Source of the DNA: Chloroflexus aggregans DSM 9485
Lineage (GTDB): Bacteria > Chloroflexota > Chloroflexia > Chloroflexales > Chloroflexaceae
Reading direction: 5' to 3'
Assembly (NCBI RefSeq): GCF_000021945.1
Contig: NC_011831.1
Location: forward strand, 3,423,353 to 3,487,352
Length of the DNA: 64,000 nt
The notes below the pieces were generated by a model. That model worked only from the letters and a program-made list of their open reading frames with translations. It ran no database searches and was not told where the DNA came from. The position numbers and the translations under genes are program-made. The first letter of the stretch is position 1. Each line of letters starts with the position of its first letter. Positions 1 through 8,586 of the stretch are shown here, piece by piece.

Positions 1-503
1 AAGCCCTGGGCAAGATCGATCGTCGTCTCTCGAGTATTGAAGTAAAGTTGATTATACCGCGCATACAACTCGTGGCGCATCTCCCAGAATTTACCGTGAT
101 CGGCGGCGCATTCGCTGGCTTCGGCGAGCAATTGCGAGCGCTCACCCAATTGGAGAAGATGTCGGTAGACGAGACGAGCCTTACCGGTGACGACAAAGGC
201 CTCGATGACCTGCGGCTCAAGATCGAGAGTGTAGATCGCACAGGTAGTACAGAGAAAGTCAGAATAGACCATAATCGTGACCGGTGCGTCAGGGTTTCCG
301 AGATAGTGGTAGCCTTCCGGTGTCCGACCACGCGGGAGGTCGGGGTAATATGCGGTGACGATCGGATCACTCTGTGCGGTCACCGGAGTCGATGTTGGGG
401 CGCCGGGCGGTGGTAAGGTAGGAGTAGCCGGCACAGTAGCCGTTTGCCCAGTACAGGCGGTGAGAATGAGGAGTGAGAGCCATAAGAAACGGTGTATTCC
501 CAT
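1..503 (-). CDS. DsbA-like thioredoxin-fold lipoprotein (C-terminus outside window)
   Basis: Minus-strand reading frame that starts with ATG at 503 and runs off the window edge, so only about 167 N-terminal residues are seen. The N-terminus is a lipoprotein signal: a basic start, a hydrophobic stretch and the lipobox LTAC with Cys17. A Pro/Thr-rich linker follows, then a thioredoxin-like segment with the motif YSDFLCTTCAIY, a CxxC redox pair placed as in the DsbA/Thioredoxin_4 family. Later residues (EASECAADHGKFWEMRHELY) match the conserved helix of that family. Such proteins act as membrane-anchored thiol-disulfide oxidoreductases outside the cytoplasm; substrate unknown. Nothing is seen of the C-terminal half. 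Confidence 0.85.
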   Translation of the reverse strand, partial: MGIHRFLWLSLLILTACTGQTATVPATPTLPPPGAPTSTPVTAQSDPIVTAYYPDLPRGRTPEGYHYLGNPDAPVTIMVYSDFLCTTCAIYTLDLEPQVIEAFVVTGKARLVYRHLLQLGERSQLLAEASECAADHGKFWEMRHELYARYNQLYFNTRETTIDLAQG

Positions 504-601
504 AGTTATATCCAAATCGTTGTGTTTATCGGTAATGGCCGGACCGTATGTATGTCTACTGACGAAGTCAATCTACCACAAGTTACTGCTGACCGGCAAG
601 C

Positions 602-1184
602 AAGTAGGGGCGAGGCAGCGCCTCGCCCCTACCCCCATCACCATCCCCGATCCGTGGCAATCCGTCGCATCCGTGGGCCAGGACGGGCGAGGCAGCGCCT
701 CGCCCCTACCCCCATCGCCGTCCCGATCCGTGGCAATCCGTGGCATCCGTGGGCCAGGACGGGCGAGGCAGCGCCTCGCCCCTACCCCCATCGCCATCCC
801 CGATCCGTGGCATCCGTGGCATCCGTGGGCCAGGACGGGCGAGGCAGCGCCTCGCCCCTACCCCCATCGCCGTCCCGATCCGTGGCAATCCGTCGCATCC
901 GTGGGCCAGGACGGGCGAGGCAGACGGGCGAGGCAGCGCCTCGCCCCTACCCCCATCGCCATCCCCGATCCGTGGCATCCGTGGCATCCGTGGGCCAGGA
1001 CGGGCGAGGCAGCGCCTCGCCCCTACCCCCATCGCCATCCTCGATCCGTGGCATCCGTGGCATCCGTGGGCCAATCCCACCCTCACATCCGTCGCATCCG
1101 TGGGCCAATCCGACCACCGCATCCGTGGGCCGATCCGACCGTCGTATCCGTGGCCGATCCCACCGTCGTATCCGTGGGCCTAAA
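602..1184. repeat. GC-rich tandem repeat array, ~76-bp period
   Basis: This fills most of the gap between the lipoprotein gene and the LysE gene. The core GAGGCAGCGCCTCGCCCC recurs at 612, 689, 765, 841, 930 and 1006, a spacing of 77, 76, 76, 89 and 76 bp. The 89-bp step holds an extra 13-bp partial copy near 917. Each core contains the self-complementary GGGCGAGGC/GCCTCGCCC, so every unit can form a hairpin. Units are joined by short repeats of ATCCGTGGCATCCGTGGGCC, and from about 1050 to 1184 only degenerate ATCCGTGGGCC copies remain. Open frames through the array exist because of its composition and are not genes. No other feature is seen between 504 and 1234. Confidence 0.9.
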
Positions 1185-1234
1185 ATCGGGTATCATATCC
1201 CTCAACCGCTGTTCCTACAGTTTCGGATCAACTT

Positions 1235-1855
1235 ATGCTCACCGAAAACCTCGCCGCCTATACCGTTGCCGTCGCTATTCTCACGCTCATCCCCGGCGCA
1301 GATACGATGCTGGTGCTGCGTAATGCTCTGACCCGCGGTCGCCTGGCCGGCGTTGCAACCGCTTTTGGTATTGGTTGTGGCCTGTTTGTCCAGGCTACCC
1401 TCTCTGGATTGGGGTTGGCTACAATTGTTGTGCGGGCGGCTGAACTGTACCATACCGTGAAATTGGCCGGCGCTCTGTATTTGATTGGGTTAGGTGTATG
1501 GACAATCATGACTACGTGGCGGCAACGTGCTGCGCCTGAGTTCCATCTGCCCACCGGTCAAGAGCGTCATGCGTTTATTGAGGGCGTGTTGAGTAACGTC
1601 CTCAATCCAAAAGTAGCAGTGTTTTATTTGGCGTTTTTACCACAGTTTATCGATCCTCGTGATCCGATCCTCACGACTGCCTTAGCTCTGACGACCATCC
1701 ATTTCGCGTTGAGTGTACTTTGGTTTTCGACCCTCACCGTTGTTGTGGCCGGCGTGAGTGGGTGGTTGCGGCAAGCAGCCGTGCGCCGACGGCTCAATTA
1801 CGCGACCGGTGCAGTGTTGGCGGTGTTGGGGATGCGTATGGCGGTTGAAAGTTAG
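1235..1855 (+). CDS. LysE/RhtB-family amino-acid exporter
   Basis: A 206-residue, very hydrophobic protein with about six membrane segments. The N-terminal motif LIPGADTMLVLRNALTRGR and the later FIEGVLSNVLNPKVAVFYLAF are signatures of the LysE/RhtB translocator family, which exports amino acids and derivatives through the inner membrane. Length is normal for the family (about 205 residues). The substrate (lysine, threonine, homoserine lactone or other) cannot be told from sequence. No clear Shine-Dalgarno sequence precedes the ATG. The stop codon overlaps the stop of the convergent methyltransferase gene by 4 bp. Confidence 0.88.
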   Translation: MLTENLAAYTVAVAILTLIPGADTMLVLRNALTRGRLAGVATAFGIGCGLFVQATLSGLGLATIVVRAAELYHTVKLAGALYLIGLGVWTIMTTWRQRAAPEFHLPTGQERHAFIEGVLSNVLNPKVAVFYLAFLPQFIDPRDPILTTALALTTIHFALSVLWFSTLTVVVAGVSGWLRQAAVRRRLNYATGAVLAVLGMRMAVES

Positions 1856-2637
1856 GTGTCGCGTGTGATTTCGTACATGAGAATACCCGCTGCAACTGCT
1901 AGATTGAGCGAGTCGCTACGCCCACGCATCGGAATGCGTACTACAGTATCGCATGCGGCGAGTTGCTCGTCGCTGAGACCTTGCCGTTCGCTCCCAAGTA
2001 CCAAAATGAGTGGTCGTGGGTAAGTAGCAGTGCGATAGTCGACGGTACCACGGTCTGAGCTGCCAATCACGGGTAGACTGCGTGCTTGCCGCCACGCAAG
2101 CAGTTCATCCCAACCGGCACGGGCGATCTGCTGGCTGAAGAGAGCACCCATACTGGCCCGAACTGCGGCCGGATCAAATGGGTCAACAGTTGATCCGATT
2201 AAAATGACCCCGCTAAACCCTGCACCATCGGCAGTTCGCAAAATGGTGCCCAGATTCCCCGGATCGGCGACGTCAACCAGCGCAACCCAGCCGTTGACTC
2301 CCGCCACCAGATCGGCAAGAGGAGTGTAGCGAGCGCGACCCACACCAATGATTCCTTGGGGATGCTCTTTACTGGCCAGGCTACCGAGTACTTCGGCGCT
2401 GACGGTCAAGACACGACCACCGCCGGCAATGTAGTGCTCGACAAGTTCGTGGGCAAACGAGCTGGTGAGCAAATCGGGAGCGACGATGATCATCTCGAGT
2501 GGCGCGCCGCACTGAATTGCTTCACCGACCAGACGAATACCTTCGATCAAGTAGCGACCTTGCTCATCGCGGGCTTTGCGCTGGCGTAACGCGCGCAACA
2601 TTTTGATAGTTGGGTTGGTAAGACTGGTGATAAGCAT
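1852..2637 (-). CDS. TrmH/SpoU-family RNA 2'-O-methyltransferase
   Basis: 261 residues. The N-terminus (NPTIKMLRALRQRKARDEQGRYLIEG) is the substrate-binding L30e-like segment. The C-terminal SPOUT domain carries the three family motifs: VADPGNLGTILRTADGAGF near residue 120, LVLGSERQGLSDE near 210, and IPMRGRSDSLNLAVAAGI near 235, which form the knotted S-adenosylmethionine site. It probably methylates a ribose in 23S rRNA (RlmB- or TsnR-like); the exact nucleotide cannot be assigned. It starts 17 nt after the FAD oxidase gene and is probably the last gene of that operon. Confidence 0.9.
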   Translation of the reverse strand: MLITSLTNPTIKMLRALRQRKARDEQGRYLIEGIRLVGEAIQCGAPLEMIIVAPDLLTSSFAHELVEHYIAGGGRVLTVSAEVLGSLASKEHPQGIIGVGRARYTPLADLVAGVNGWVALVDVADPGNLGTILRTADGAGFSGVILIGSTVDPFDPAAVRASMGALFSQQIARAGWDELLAWRQARSLPVIGSSDRGTVDYRTATYPRPLILVLGSERQGLSDEQLAACDTVVRIPMRGRSDSLNLAVAAGILMYEITRDT

Positions 2638-2654
2638 GGTAATCGAGACGTGAC

Positions 2655-4931
2655 CTACGGCAAAACCTTACCGGGATTGAGCCGCCCTTCTGGGTCGAAA
2701 TGGGATTTAATCGCGCGCTGGATGGCAATTTGCGTTTCTCCCAACGCTTGTCGCATAAAAGGCCGTTTGAGGGTGCCAATCCCATGCTCACCCGATAGAG
2801 TACCTCCCATCTCCAGGGCTACGGCAAAGATCGCTTCAGCGCACGGCCAGAGCCGGGCCAGCTCGCCGGAGTTGCGTGCGTCAAAGAGGATGTTGGGGTG
2901 TAGGTTGCCATCACCCGCGTGCCCAAAAACAACAATCGGTAGCTCATAAGCGGCACTGACCTGCTTGATCCGGCTAACGCATGCCGCGATTTGCGGTACC
3001 GGAACGCTGATGTCTTCGCCGAGCCGGTTGGGTCGAATGCGTGCCAGCGCCGGCGCGATAACCCGCCGTGCTTGCCAGAGATTTGCCTCGTCACCGGCAG
3101 TGCGGGCGACGATCACCCGCTCGGCGCCACCCGTGCGCGCCAGTTCGGCGAGGGCCGCCGCTTCTTGGTCAACTGCTTCCGGTTCGCCGTCGGCCAACAT
3201 CAGAAGCAACGCACCGGCATCACGTGGCAGGCCGATCTGGAGATACGCCTCCACCGCAGCAATTGTGGTATCGTCCATCAGTTCAAGACTGGCCGGAATA
3301 AGGCCGGAGGCCATAATTCGCTCTACCGTTGCACAGGCCTCGTGGAGGGTACGAAAGATCGCCATCGTTGTTCGCCGAGCGCGCGGTAAGGGGATCAGGC
3401 GGAGGGTCGCTTCAGTAATAACCGCCAACGTTCCCTCCGAACCGACCAACAACTGCGCCAGCCCGTTACTCTCGCCTTGGCCGCTGAACCCGTCACCGTA
3501 ACGCACGATCGTGCCATCGGCCAGGACTGCGGTGACGCCAAGAACATAATCGGCGGTAACGCCGTATTTGAGACAGCGCGGCCCACCGGCGTTGCATGCA
3601 ATATTGCCGCCAATGGTTGAAGCAGTCTGACTGCTCGGATCGGGAGGGTAAAAGAGACCAACCCGCTCGGCAGCACGCTGGAGTTCGGCGGTAATAACCC
3701 CAGCCCCAACGTGGGCTACCTGCTGCTCACGATCGATTGCCAGTTGTTCCATTCGGTTCAACCCGATCACCAGACTACCCGCCGTGGGTACCGACCCACC
3801 GGCTAACCCACTACCGGCACCGCGGGTAACCACCGGTAACCGATGTGCGGCAGCGATCCGCATCAACGCTGCAACCTCATCGGTGGTGGCCGGCAAGGCC
3901 ACGGCTAACGGCAACCCATTCGGTTGCGCAATCGAGGCGTCTTGCCCATATACGGCCAGTTGATCGGGGTGGTGAATGAGGAAGCGTTTCCCGACAACCT
4001 GTTGCATCGCACGCACCGGGTCGGCTTCCGTCACGCCGGTTGCCGGTACCAGAGAGGGGAACGTCGGTTCAGGTGGTGGCCCGAACTCGGTGCAAGGTTG
4101 TCCGCCTAACGCTGCAACGTGGGCTTTAACGGTAGCATAGTGTGTCTGGTCGATCAGCGGCCCGATATGCACACTTCCAACACCGGCATCGCCCCAGATC
4201 ATTATCCCTGTCAGCGCATGACACGCAGCGATCAAATCCGGTAACGCACGTCGCGGGAGCGTAACATCAAGACGCTGGTCGGCAGGAAGCGCAGTGTGTC
4301 GGTGTGCCAATTCTTCCCAATGGTACCAACTATGGAGCGAGTCGGTAACCAAAGTAAGTTGCGCACGTGTCGCTGCACGTGCGACCGCGTCGCTTTGGCG
4401 TTCAACCACGGCCGGTAAGCCGGCTAACTCGATCAACAGCATACCCGCCGCATCGAAGGCCAATGCGCGCACCCCGGCCCCATCCATCACCAGATGCTCG
4501 GCTAGCGCCAGTAAGCGCTCAATCGGCCCGCGCACCAACCGTAACGCCGTTGCTGCCGGAAGCGGACGCAGGTTGAATGTCAGTTCGCGAATCGTTCCCA
4601 ACCGCACACCTTGCCCGGCCAAGGCCCGGTGCAGGTTATAACCGGTTGCCCGCTTAAGCGTTGGCCCGCCGATCGTCAGCAGTTTGCCGTCTCGCTCCAG
4701 CGTCGCTGCTCGCACATAGCGACCGATCGGTCCACTTTGCAATCGGTAGCGTCCGCCACTATTACAAGCCACCAACTCGGCGAGGGTCACCTCGGCGCGT
4801 AACGGTACAATCGGCAGACACAAGCCATACGCCGCAAGCGCCTCGTTGAATGCCGTGGCTGTGGTGCTCGCCGGTGTGCTCGCCAATAACGCTCCGGCGT
4901 GAATGGTAAAGGGTGATGGTGTGGTTGTCAT
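2655..4931 (-). CDS. FAD-linked oxidase (GlcD/D-lactate dehydrogenase type) with degenerate N-terminal second module
   Basis: 758 residues from the ATG at 4931, which lies 1 nt after the MazF-like stop and so looks translationally coupled. The C-terminal ~460 residues form a full GlcD-type enzyme: PVVTRGAGSGLAGG and TIGGNIACNAGG for FAD binding, LVGSEGTLAVITEATLRL, then FGHAGDGNLHPN and GTLSGEHGIGTLKR of the oxidase C-domain. This family oxidises 2-hydroxyacids such as glycolate or D-lactate. The first ~300 residues look like a second, decayed copy of the FAD module: KRATGYNLHRAL followed by GVRLGTIRELTFNLRP mirrors the GlcD/GlcE pattern but lacks a clear FAD-binding glycine loop. A GlcE-GlcD-like fusion is the simplest reading. 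Substrate not assigned. Confidence 0.85.
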   Translation of the reverse strand: MTTTPSPFTIHAGALLASTPASTTATAFNEALAAYGLCLPIVPLRAEVTLAELVACNSGGRYRLQSGPIGRYVRAATLERDGKLLTIGGPTLKRATGYNLHRALAGQGVRLGTIRELTFNLRPLPAATALRLVRGPIERLLALAEHLVMDGAGVRALAFDAAGMLLIELAGLPAVVERQSDAVARAATRAQLTLVTDSLHSWYHWEELAHRHTALPADQRLDVTLPRRALPDLIAACHALTGIMIWGDAGVGSVHIGPLIDQTHYATVKAHVAALGGQPCTEFGPPPEPTFPSLVPATGVTEADPVRAMQQVVGKRFLIHHPDQLAVYGQDASIAQPNGLPLAVALPATTDEVAALMRIAAAHRLPVVTRGAGSGLAGGSVPTAGSLVIGLNRMEQLAIDREQQVAHVGAGVITAELQRAAERVGLFYPPDPSSQTASTIGGNIACNAGGPRCLKYGVTADYVLGVTAVLADGTIVRYGDGFSGQGESNGLAQLLVGSEGTLAVITEATLRLIPLPRARRTTMAIFRTLHEACATVERIMASGLIPASLELMDDTTIAAVEAYLQIGLPRDAGALLLMLADGEPEAVDQEAAALAELARTGGAERVIVARTAGDEANLWQARRVIAPALARIRPNRLGEDISVPVPQIAACVSRIKQVSAAYELPIVVFGHAGDGNLHPNILFDARNSGELARLWPCAEAIFAVALEMGGTLSGEHGIGTLKRPFMRQALGETQIAIQRAIKSHFDPEGRLNPGKVLP

Positions 4932-4932
4932 A

Positions 4933-5289
4933 CTATGGTGTTGTTGACGGATTATAATCCACAATGATCGCCAAAGCGGTCACAATCTCGTCCATTGTCG
5001 TTGCCGATACGCGCCCAATTTTTCGTCGTAGCCGGCTCGTTGCAATACTGCGGAGTAGGAGCAGATCGGCAGCATGTGGTGTGCCGAGTTGCTGTGGCCA
5101 GTCTCCCTTCAGATGGTAGATCCAAATACAGTCGGTGAAGCGCTCGTCCCAAGGTTGTAACGGTACAACCAAACGGATCGGCAGGTTACTCAACGCATCA
5201 GTGCTCAGAATTAAGACCGGCAGCGAGCCATCGGTACCGAGATCGGCCTGCCAAATCTCGCCACGCTGGTACTTACTGGGAATGCTCAC
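4933..5289 (-). CDS. MazF/PemK-like endoribonuclease-fold protein
   Basis: 118 residues with a GTG start at 5289; a GAGG sits about 9 nt upstream. The opening YQRGEIWQADLG is the signature of the MazF/PemK family, followed by PVLILSTDALS and IRLVVPLQPW, which match the usual beta-strand core. Family members cut mRNA and act as type II toxins. The gene overlaps the end of the XRE/ImmA-type gene by 17 bp and is followed 1 nt later by the FAD oxidase, so all are probably read from one mRNA. There is no classic short MazE antitoxin; the large upstream regulator takes that position. Several family residues after the core diverge, so activity is not assured. Confidence 0.75.
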   Translation of the reverse strand: MSIPSKYQRGEIWQADLGTDGSLPVLILSTDALSNLPIRLVVPLQPWDERFTDCIWIYHLKGDWPQQLGTPHAADLLLLRSIATSRLRRKIGRVSATTMDEIVTALAIIVDYNPSTTP

Positions 5290-6454
5290 TTGCTTCGACC
5301 TCGTTGGCTACATTGGGAGAAGTTTGATAGAGATCGACCATTTGCGCCGCTTGGGCAGCGAGAACAGCATGGCGTTCGGCCAGCGGTTGGCGGAGCAAAC
5401 GGTGACACAGGCTGTCCTGCCGGCTCGATTCGGCCAAGAGATCGATCGATTCGCCGAGAAGGGCTTGCGCCTCTGTCGGATCGATCAATTCCTCGGCTAC
5501 TGCTCGCAACACAGTTCGACGCAACCAGAGCGGTTCTTCCATCGGCAAGGGTTCTGGCTCGTTGGTGCGCCAACCCTGCTCACCGATCTTGACCATCCAC
5601 GACCGGTAGAGACGCTGATTGATAATACCCAACGTCTGCATCCGGTAGAGCAATGCCTGGATACTCATACCGAAATGGCGCTTGAGCAACAGGAGTTCAC
5701 CGAGATGAAGGTGATGGCGATGTTCTCCTACATGAGTACGGAGCGTTGTTGCCGGAGCGAGAAATGCTGATGCAAAGCGAAATGCCGCTTTTTCCTCGTC
5801 AAGTTGACTGGTTGGCTGCAAGACTAAGTGACCTAGCTCGTGGGCCAGGTTCATTCGCCAGCGTGCTCCATCGCGGCTGCGCCGACCGATCACCGCAGCC
5901 GCCAGTGGCTCACCGTGTTCATCGCGGGCGATGGCCGCAACGCCGTCGAAGCCGTTGTCCGCATCGAGGGCGATGACATGCAAGCCGTGATCTTCCAGTG
6001 TGTCGGTGAGATTGACCAGTGGCGTTTTGCCCAGATCCCACCGCACCCGTAGATCATCAGCAGCAGCTTCGGCAGCTTCGAGTTGATCGATTGGGTAGCC
6101 ATAGATGGGAACATCTAACCGAATCGGTTCGCCAATGAGGCGCTGGAGCCGCAGTCGTGCGCGCAACTGTTCGGTCGCCAGTGCTGTAATGTGATCGTGA
6201 TATCGTTTGCTCAGTGTGGCCCGTTTGCGGTAGGCAATCAGCTCGATCTGAGTGTTAGTACTATCGAGGAGATCGGTCGGTCGCACACCAAGGGCTTGGG
6301 CGAGCCGTTGTAAGACGATGGGTGATGGTTGCGCCTGACCGTGTTCGTATTTCGAGATGGCTTGCCGAGTGACGATGCGGTTGGTTGCCTGTGCCAGATC
6401 GTCGAGCGTCATTCCACGTGCCAGTCGGAGCTGGCGTAAACGTTGGTTGATCAT
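5273..6454 (-). CDS. XRE-family regulator with ImmA/IrrE metallopeptidase domain
   Basis: 393 residues. The start is the ATG at 6454, because AAAGGAGA lies about 9 nt upstream; a TTG start 27 nt earlier would read through this site. Residues 1-63 form an XRE helix-turn-helix (MTLDDLAQATNRIVTRQAIS, then KYEHGQAQPS). Residues 120-270 carry an ImmA/IrrE (COG2856) domain with the zinc motif HELGH at about 205-209. In this family the peptidase cleaves a repressor, for example ImmA on ImmR or IrrE on DdrO; here both modules are in one chain, as in many HigA-like regulators. The C-terminal ~120 residues are not recognised. It heads the operon with the MazF-like gene and lies just downstream of a palindromic promoter, so autoregulation is likely. 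Confidence 0.85.
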   Translation of the reverse strand: MINQRLRQLRLARGMTLDDLAQATNRIVTRQAISKYEHGQAQPSPIVLQRLAQALGVRPTDLLDSTNTQIELIAYRKRATLSKRYHDHITALATEQLRARLRLQRLIGEPIRLDVPIYGYPIDQLEAAEAAADDLRVRWDLGKTPLVNLTDTLEDHGLHVIALDADNGFDGVAAIARDEHGEPLAAAVIGRRSRDGARWRMNLAHELGHLVLQPTSQLDEEKAAFRFASAFLAPATTLRTHVGEHRHHLHLGELLLLKRHFGMSIQALLYRMQTLGIINQRLYRSWMVKIGEQGWRTNEPEPLPMEEPLWLRRTVLRAVAEELIDPTEAQALLGESIDLLAESSRQDSLCHRLLRQPLAERHAVLAAQAAQMVDLYQTSPNVANEVEASEHSQ

Positions 6455-6472
6455 GGCCAAATGTCTCCTTTC

Positions 6473-6511
6473 GGTTGACAATTATTGTTGATAATAAGCG
6501 ATTTGTCAACC
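6473..6511 (-). promoter_or_regulatory. Promoter within an inverted repeat (probable operator) of the XRE/ImmA operon
   Basis: A perfect 9-bp inverted repeat, GGTTGACAA at 6473-6481 and TTGTCAACC at 6503-6511, surrounds an AT-rich core that itself holds a 5-bp inverted repeat (ATTAT/ATAAT, 6481-6495). On the minus strand the outer arm supplies a perfect -35 TTGACA, followed after 17 nt by AATAAT as -10. The ATG of the XRE gene is about 20 nt downstream of the repeat. Binding of a dimeric XRE regulator here would block its own promoter; that is inference from layout. Confidence 0.7.
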
Positions 6512-6858
6512 GACGACGGACTTGCTTGTGGCTATGCGGCCTTACAGTTCATTCATCCTCATTCGGCCCATCCGCAGTGCGGTCAGTTTCGGCAACGATT
6601 GTGCCGTGATCAGAGGTTGGGCCGTGTCACGACCATCGCCTGAGACGACGAGTTGTTTGAGCGGAGCGTGTGTCGCAGGCTAAGGTAGACTTGTGCGTTC
6701 TGATAGGCTTGAACGGTATGCTCGCCCATACGCTTCGTTTTCCGTCTCCTGCAACAAGCTGCGCAACCCTGCCGATCGTGTTGCTGCAAATAGTGATTGA
6801 GCAGATCGGCTGCCTCATCTAACCACGGTATAACAAGCAATATCGCGCGAATGTTGGT
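6512..6858. other. Intergenic stretch without a supported gene
   Basis: About 350 bp between the XRE promoter and the acyl-CoA ligase stop. A minus-strand frame at 6610-6840 (76 codons, opening with LDEAADLLNHYLQQHDRQG) is open, but it has no convincing ribosome site and its C-terminal half looks random. It may be a remnant of a decayed gene. No hairpin terminator or repeat was seen. Confidence 0.4.
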
Positions 6859-8586
6859 TCAGGTTGGTTTCCTTTCGCACCACCACTCTTTCCGCTCTGC
6901 CCTACTTCTCGCGCTGCACTCTTCCACCAAGCGCCAGCGCAGCAGTTTACCGATGAAACTACGCGGCAGTGCTTCGCGAAACTCGATCTTCTCCGGCATC
7001 ACCGGCAGATTCAGCCGATTGCGCAAGAAGGCAAATACCTCTTCTTCACTCACCTGCTCACCGGGCCGCGTGACGACAAACGCCCGCACCTCCGTCCGGC
7101 CGTCGGGGAGCGGCACACCGACCACCGCTGCGTCAATGACGGTCGGGTGTTCGTACAGGGCCTCTTCGAGATCACGCGGGTAGATGTTGTAGTCGCCGGC
7201 GATAATCATCTCTTTCTTGCGCTCGATGATCTGGAAATAGCCATCAGGCAACATGCGAGCCACATCACCGGTACACAGCCAACCATCGGGTGTGATGGCC
7301 TCGGCAGTTGCCTGTGGGTTACGCCAATATCCGGCCATGAGTTGTGGGCCGCGCACCAGTAGCTCGCCAATGGCACCGGCCGGTACGTCGTCGCCACTGT
7401 GCATATCGACAATGCGGGCTTCGGTGTCGGGGAGCGGCAGCCCGATGCTACCCACCCGCCGCTGCCCACGCAACGGGTTCGCGTGTGTCACCGGTCCGGC
7501 TTCGCTCAAGCCATAGCCCTCGACCAGCCGGCTACGGGTGATGCGCTCGAACCCTTCTTGCACCTCAATGGGCAGTGGGGCGGCACCGCTTAGACAACTT
7601 TTCAGCGACGATAGACCGTATTTGCGCACGTCGCGTACTTCGTTCAACGCCGCGTACATTGGTGGCACACCGGGGAAGAAGGTGGGACGTTCGCGGCGGA
7701 TGGCGTGGAGGACATTATGCGTCTCGAAGGTCGGGAGCAAAATCAGAGTCGCGCCGAGGGCAATACCAACGTTCATACAGGCGGTCATGCCGTAGGCATG
7801 CGAGAAGGGAATTGCGCACAAGACCCGCTCGTTTCCCTCGTCGGCATCGGCGTACCATGCGCGTGTTTGGTAGGTGTTGGCGTAGAGGCTGGCGTGGCGG
7901 TGCAAGACACCTTTGGCCTTGCCGGTGGTGCCGCTGGTGTAGAGAATAACCGCCGGATCATCGGCGCGTAGTGTTGGTAGATCACCGTTGGTGCCGGCAG
8001 CTAACACGTGCTGAAACCAATGGGCGTTCGCTGCTTGCTCGGCGGGTACACGGTGGCCCTCACGCTCTTGCCGGAGTAAGGTGAAAATGATGCGTTGGCT
8101 CGACGGCAGATACTCTTTGAGGTTCGTGTAGATGAGGCGGGGGAAGGGGAGTTCGGCACGGACCTGCTCGACCAGTCGGTAAAACATACTCAACGCGATC
8201 ACGGTCGTTGCTTCGGAGTCGCGCACTTCATGCGCAAATCCTTCGGCGTCGAAGATAGGGTTGGCCAGCACCACAATGCCGCCCGCCAGTAAAACACCAT
8301 AATAGGCAATGACCGCCTGTGGGATGTTCGGTAGCAAGATCACGGCCCGCTCACCGGGTTGGAAGCCGATTGCCAACAGGCCGCGGGCGAAGTGCTGGGC
8401 TTCTTCCCAAAGATGCGCATAACGTAGGTTACGGCCATAAAACGTAATAGCGGTCGTTTCGGCAAACCGTTCGGCGGCGCGTTGCAATAATGCCGGTAGT
8501 GGTTCGGGGGTCAGCTTGAGGGTATGTGGTATACCGGGGTCGTAGTGACGCAACCACGGGCGAGTCGCCAAGAGTTCAAGGGTCAT
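6859..8586 (-). CDS. Long-chain fatty-acid--CoA ligase-like AMP-binding enzyme
   Basis: 575 residues, normal for the acyl-adenylate-forming family. The ATP-binding loop ILYTSGTTGKAKGV lies near residue 215, YGLSEAGPVTHANP near 345, the hinge and adenylate motif WLCTGDVARMLPDGYFQIIERKKEMI near 430-455, and the catalytic-lysine region PRSFIGKLLRWRL at the end. It most resembles FadD-type ligases that activate fatty acids to acyl-CoA for oxidation or lipid synthesis; chain length is not deducible. The two alpha/beta hydrolases downstream on the same strand order (8.7-10.4 kb) could release or use acyl groups, but the link is only positional. Confidence 0.88.
   Translation of the reverse strand: MTLELLATRPWLRHYDPGIPHTLKLTPEPLPALLQRAAERFAETTAITFYGRNLRYAHLWEEAQHFARGLLAIGFQPGERAVILLPNIPQAVIAYYGVLLAGGIVVLANPIFDAEGFAHEVRDSEATTVIALSMFYRLVEQVRAELPFPRLIYTNLKEYLPSSQRIIFTLLRQEREGHRVPAEQAANAHWFQHVLAAGTNGDLPTLRADDPAVILYTSGTTGKAKGVLHRHASLYANTYQTRAWYADADEGNERVLCAIPFSHAYGMTACMNVGIALGATLILLPTFETHNVLHAIRRERPTFFPGVPPMYAALNEVRDVRKYGLSSLKSCLSGAAPLPIEVQEGFERITRSRLVEGYGLSEAGPVTHANPLRGQRRVGSIGLPLPDTEARIVDMHSGDDVPAGAIGELLVRGPQLMAGYWRNPQATAEAITPDGWLCTGDVARMLPDGYFQIIERKKEMIIAGDYNIYPRDLEEALYEHPTVIDAAVVGVPLPDGRTEVRAFVVTRPGEQVSEEEVFAFLRNRLNLPVMPEKIEFREALPRSFIGKLLRWRLVEECSARSRAERKEWWCERKPT

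Noticed and set aside
602-1060. Possible CRISPR array
   Set aside because: The units repeat over almost their full ~76 bp, the spacers are not unique, and no cas gene is in the window.
355-1331. Open frames of up to ~320 codons across the 602-1184 array
   Set aside because: Products are Arg/Pro/His-rich translations of the GC-rich repeat, with no ribosome site and no plausible protein character.
4933-6454. Phage origin of the XRE/ImmA pair
   Set aside because: No integrase, att site or other phage genes are nearby, and composition is like the neighbours.
6610-6840. Minus-strand 76-codon frame between the XRE promoter and the acyl-CoA ligase
   Set aside because: No ribosome site, odd composition in the second half and no recognised motif; kept only as an empty stretch.
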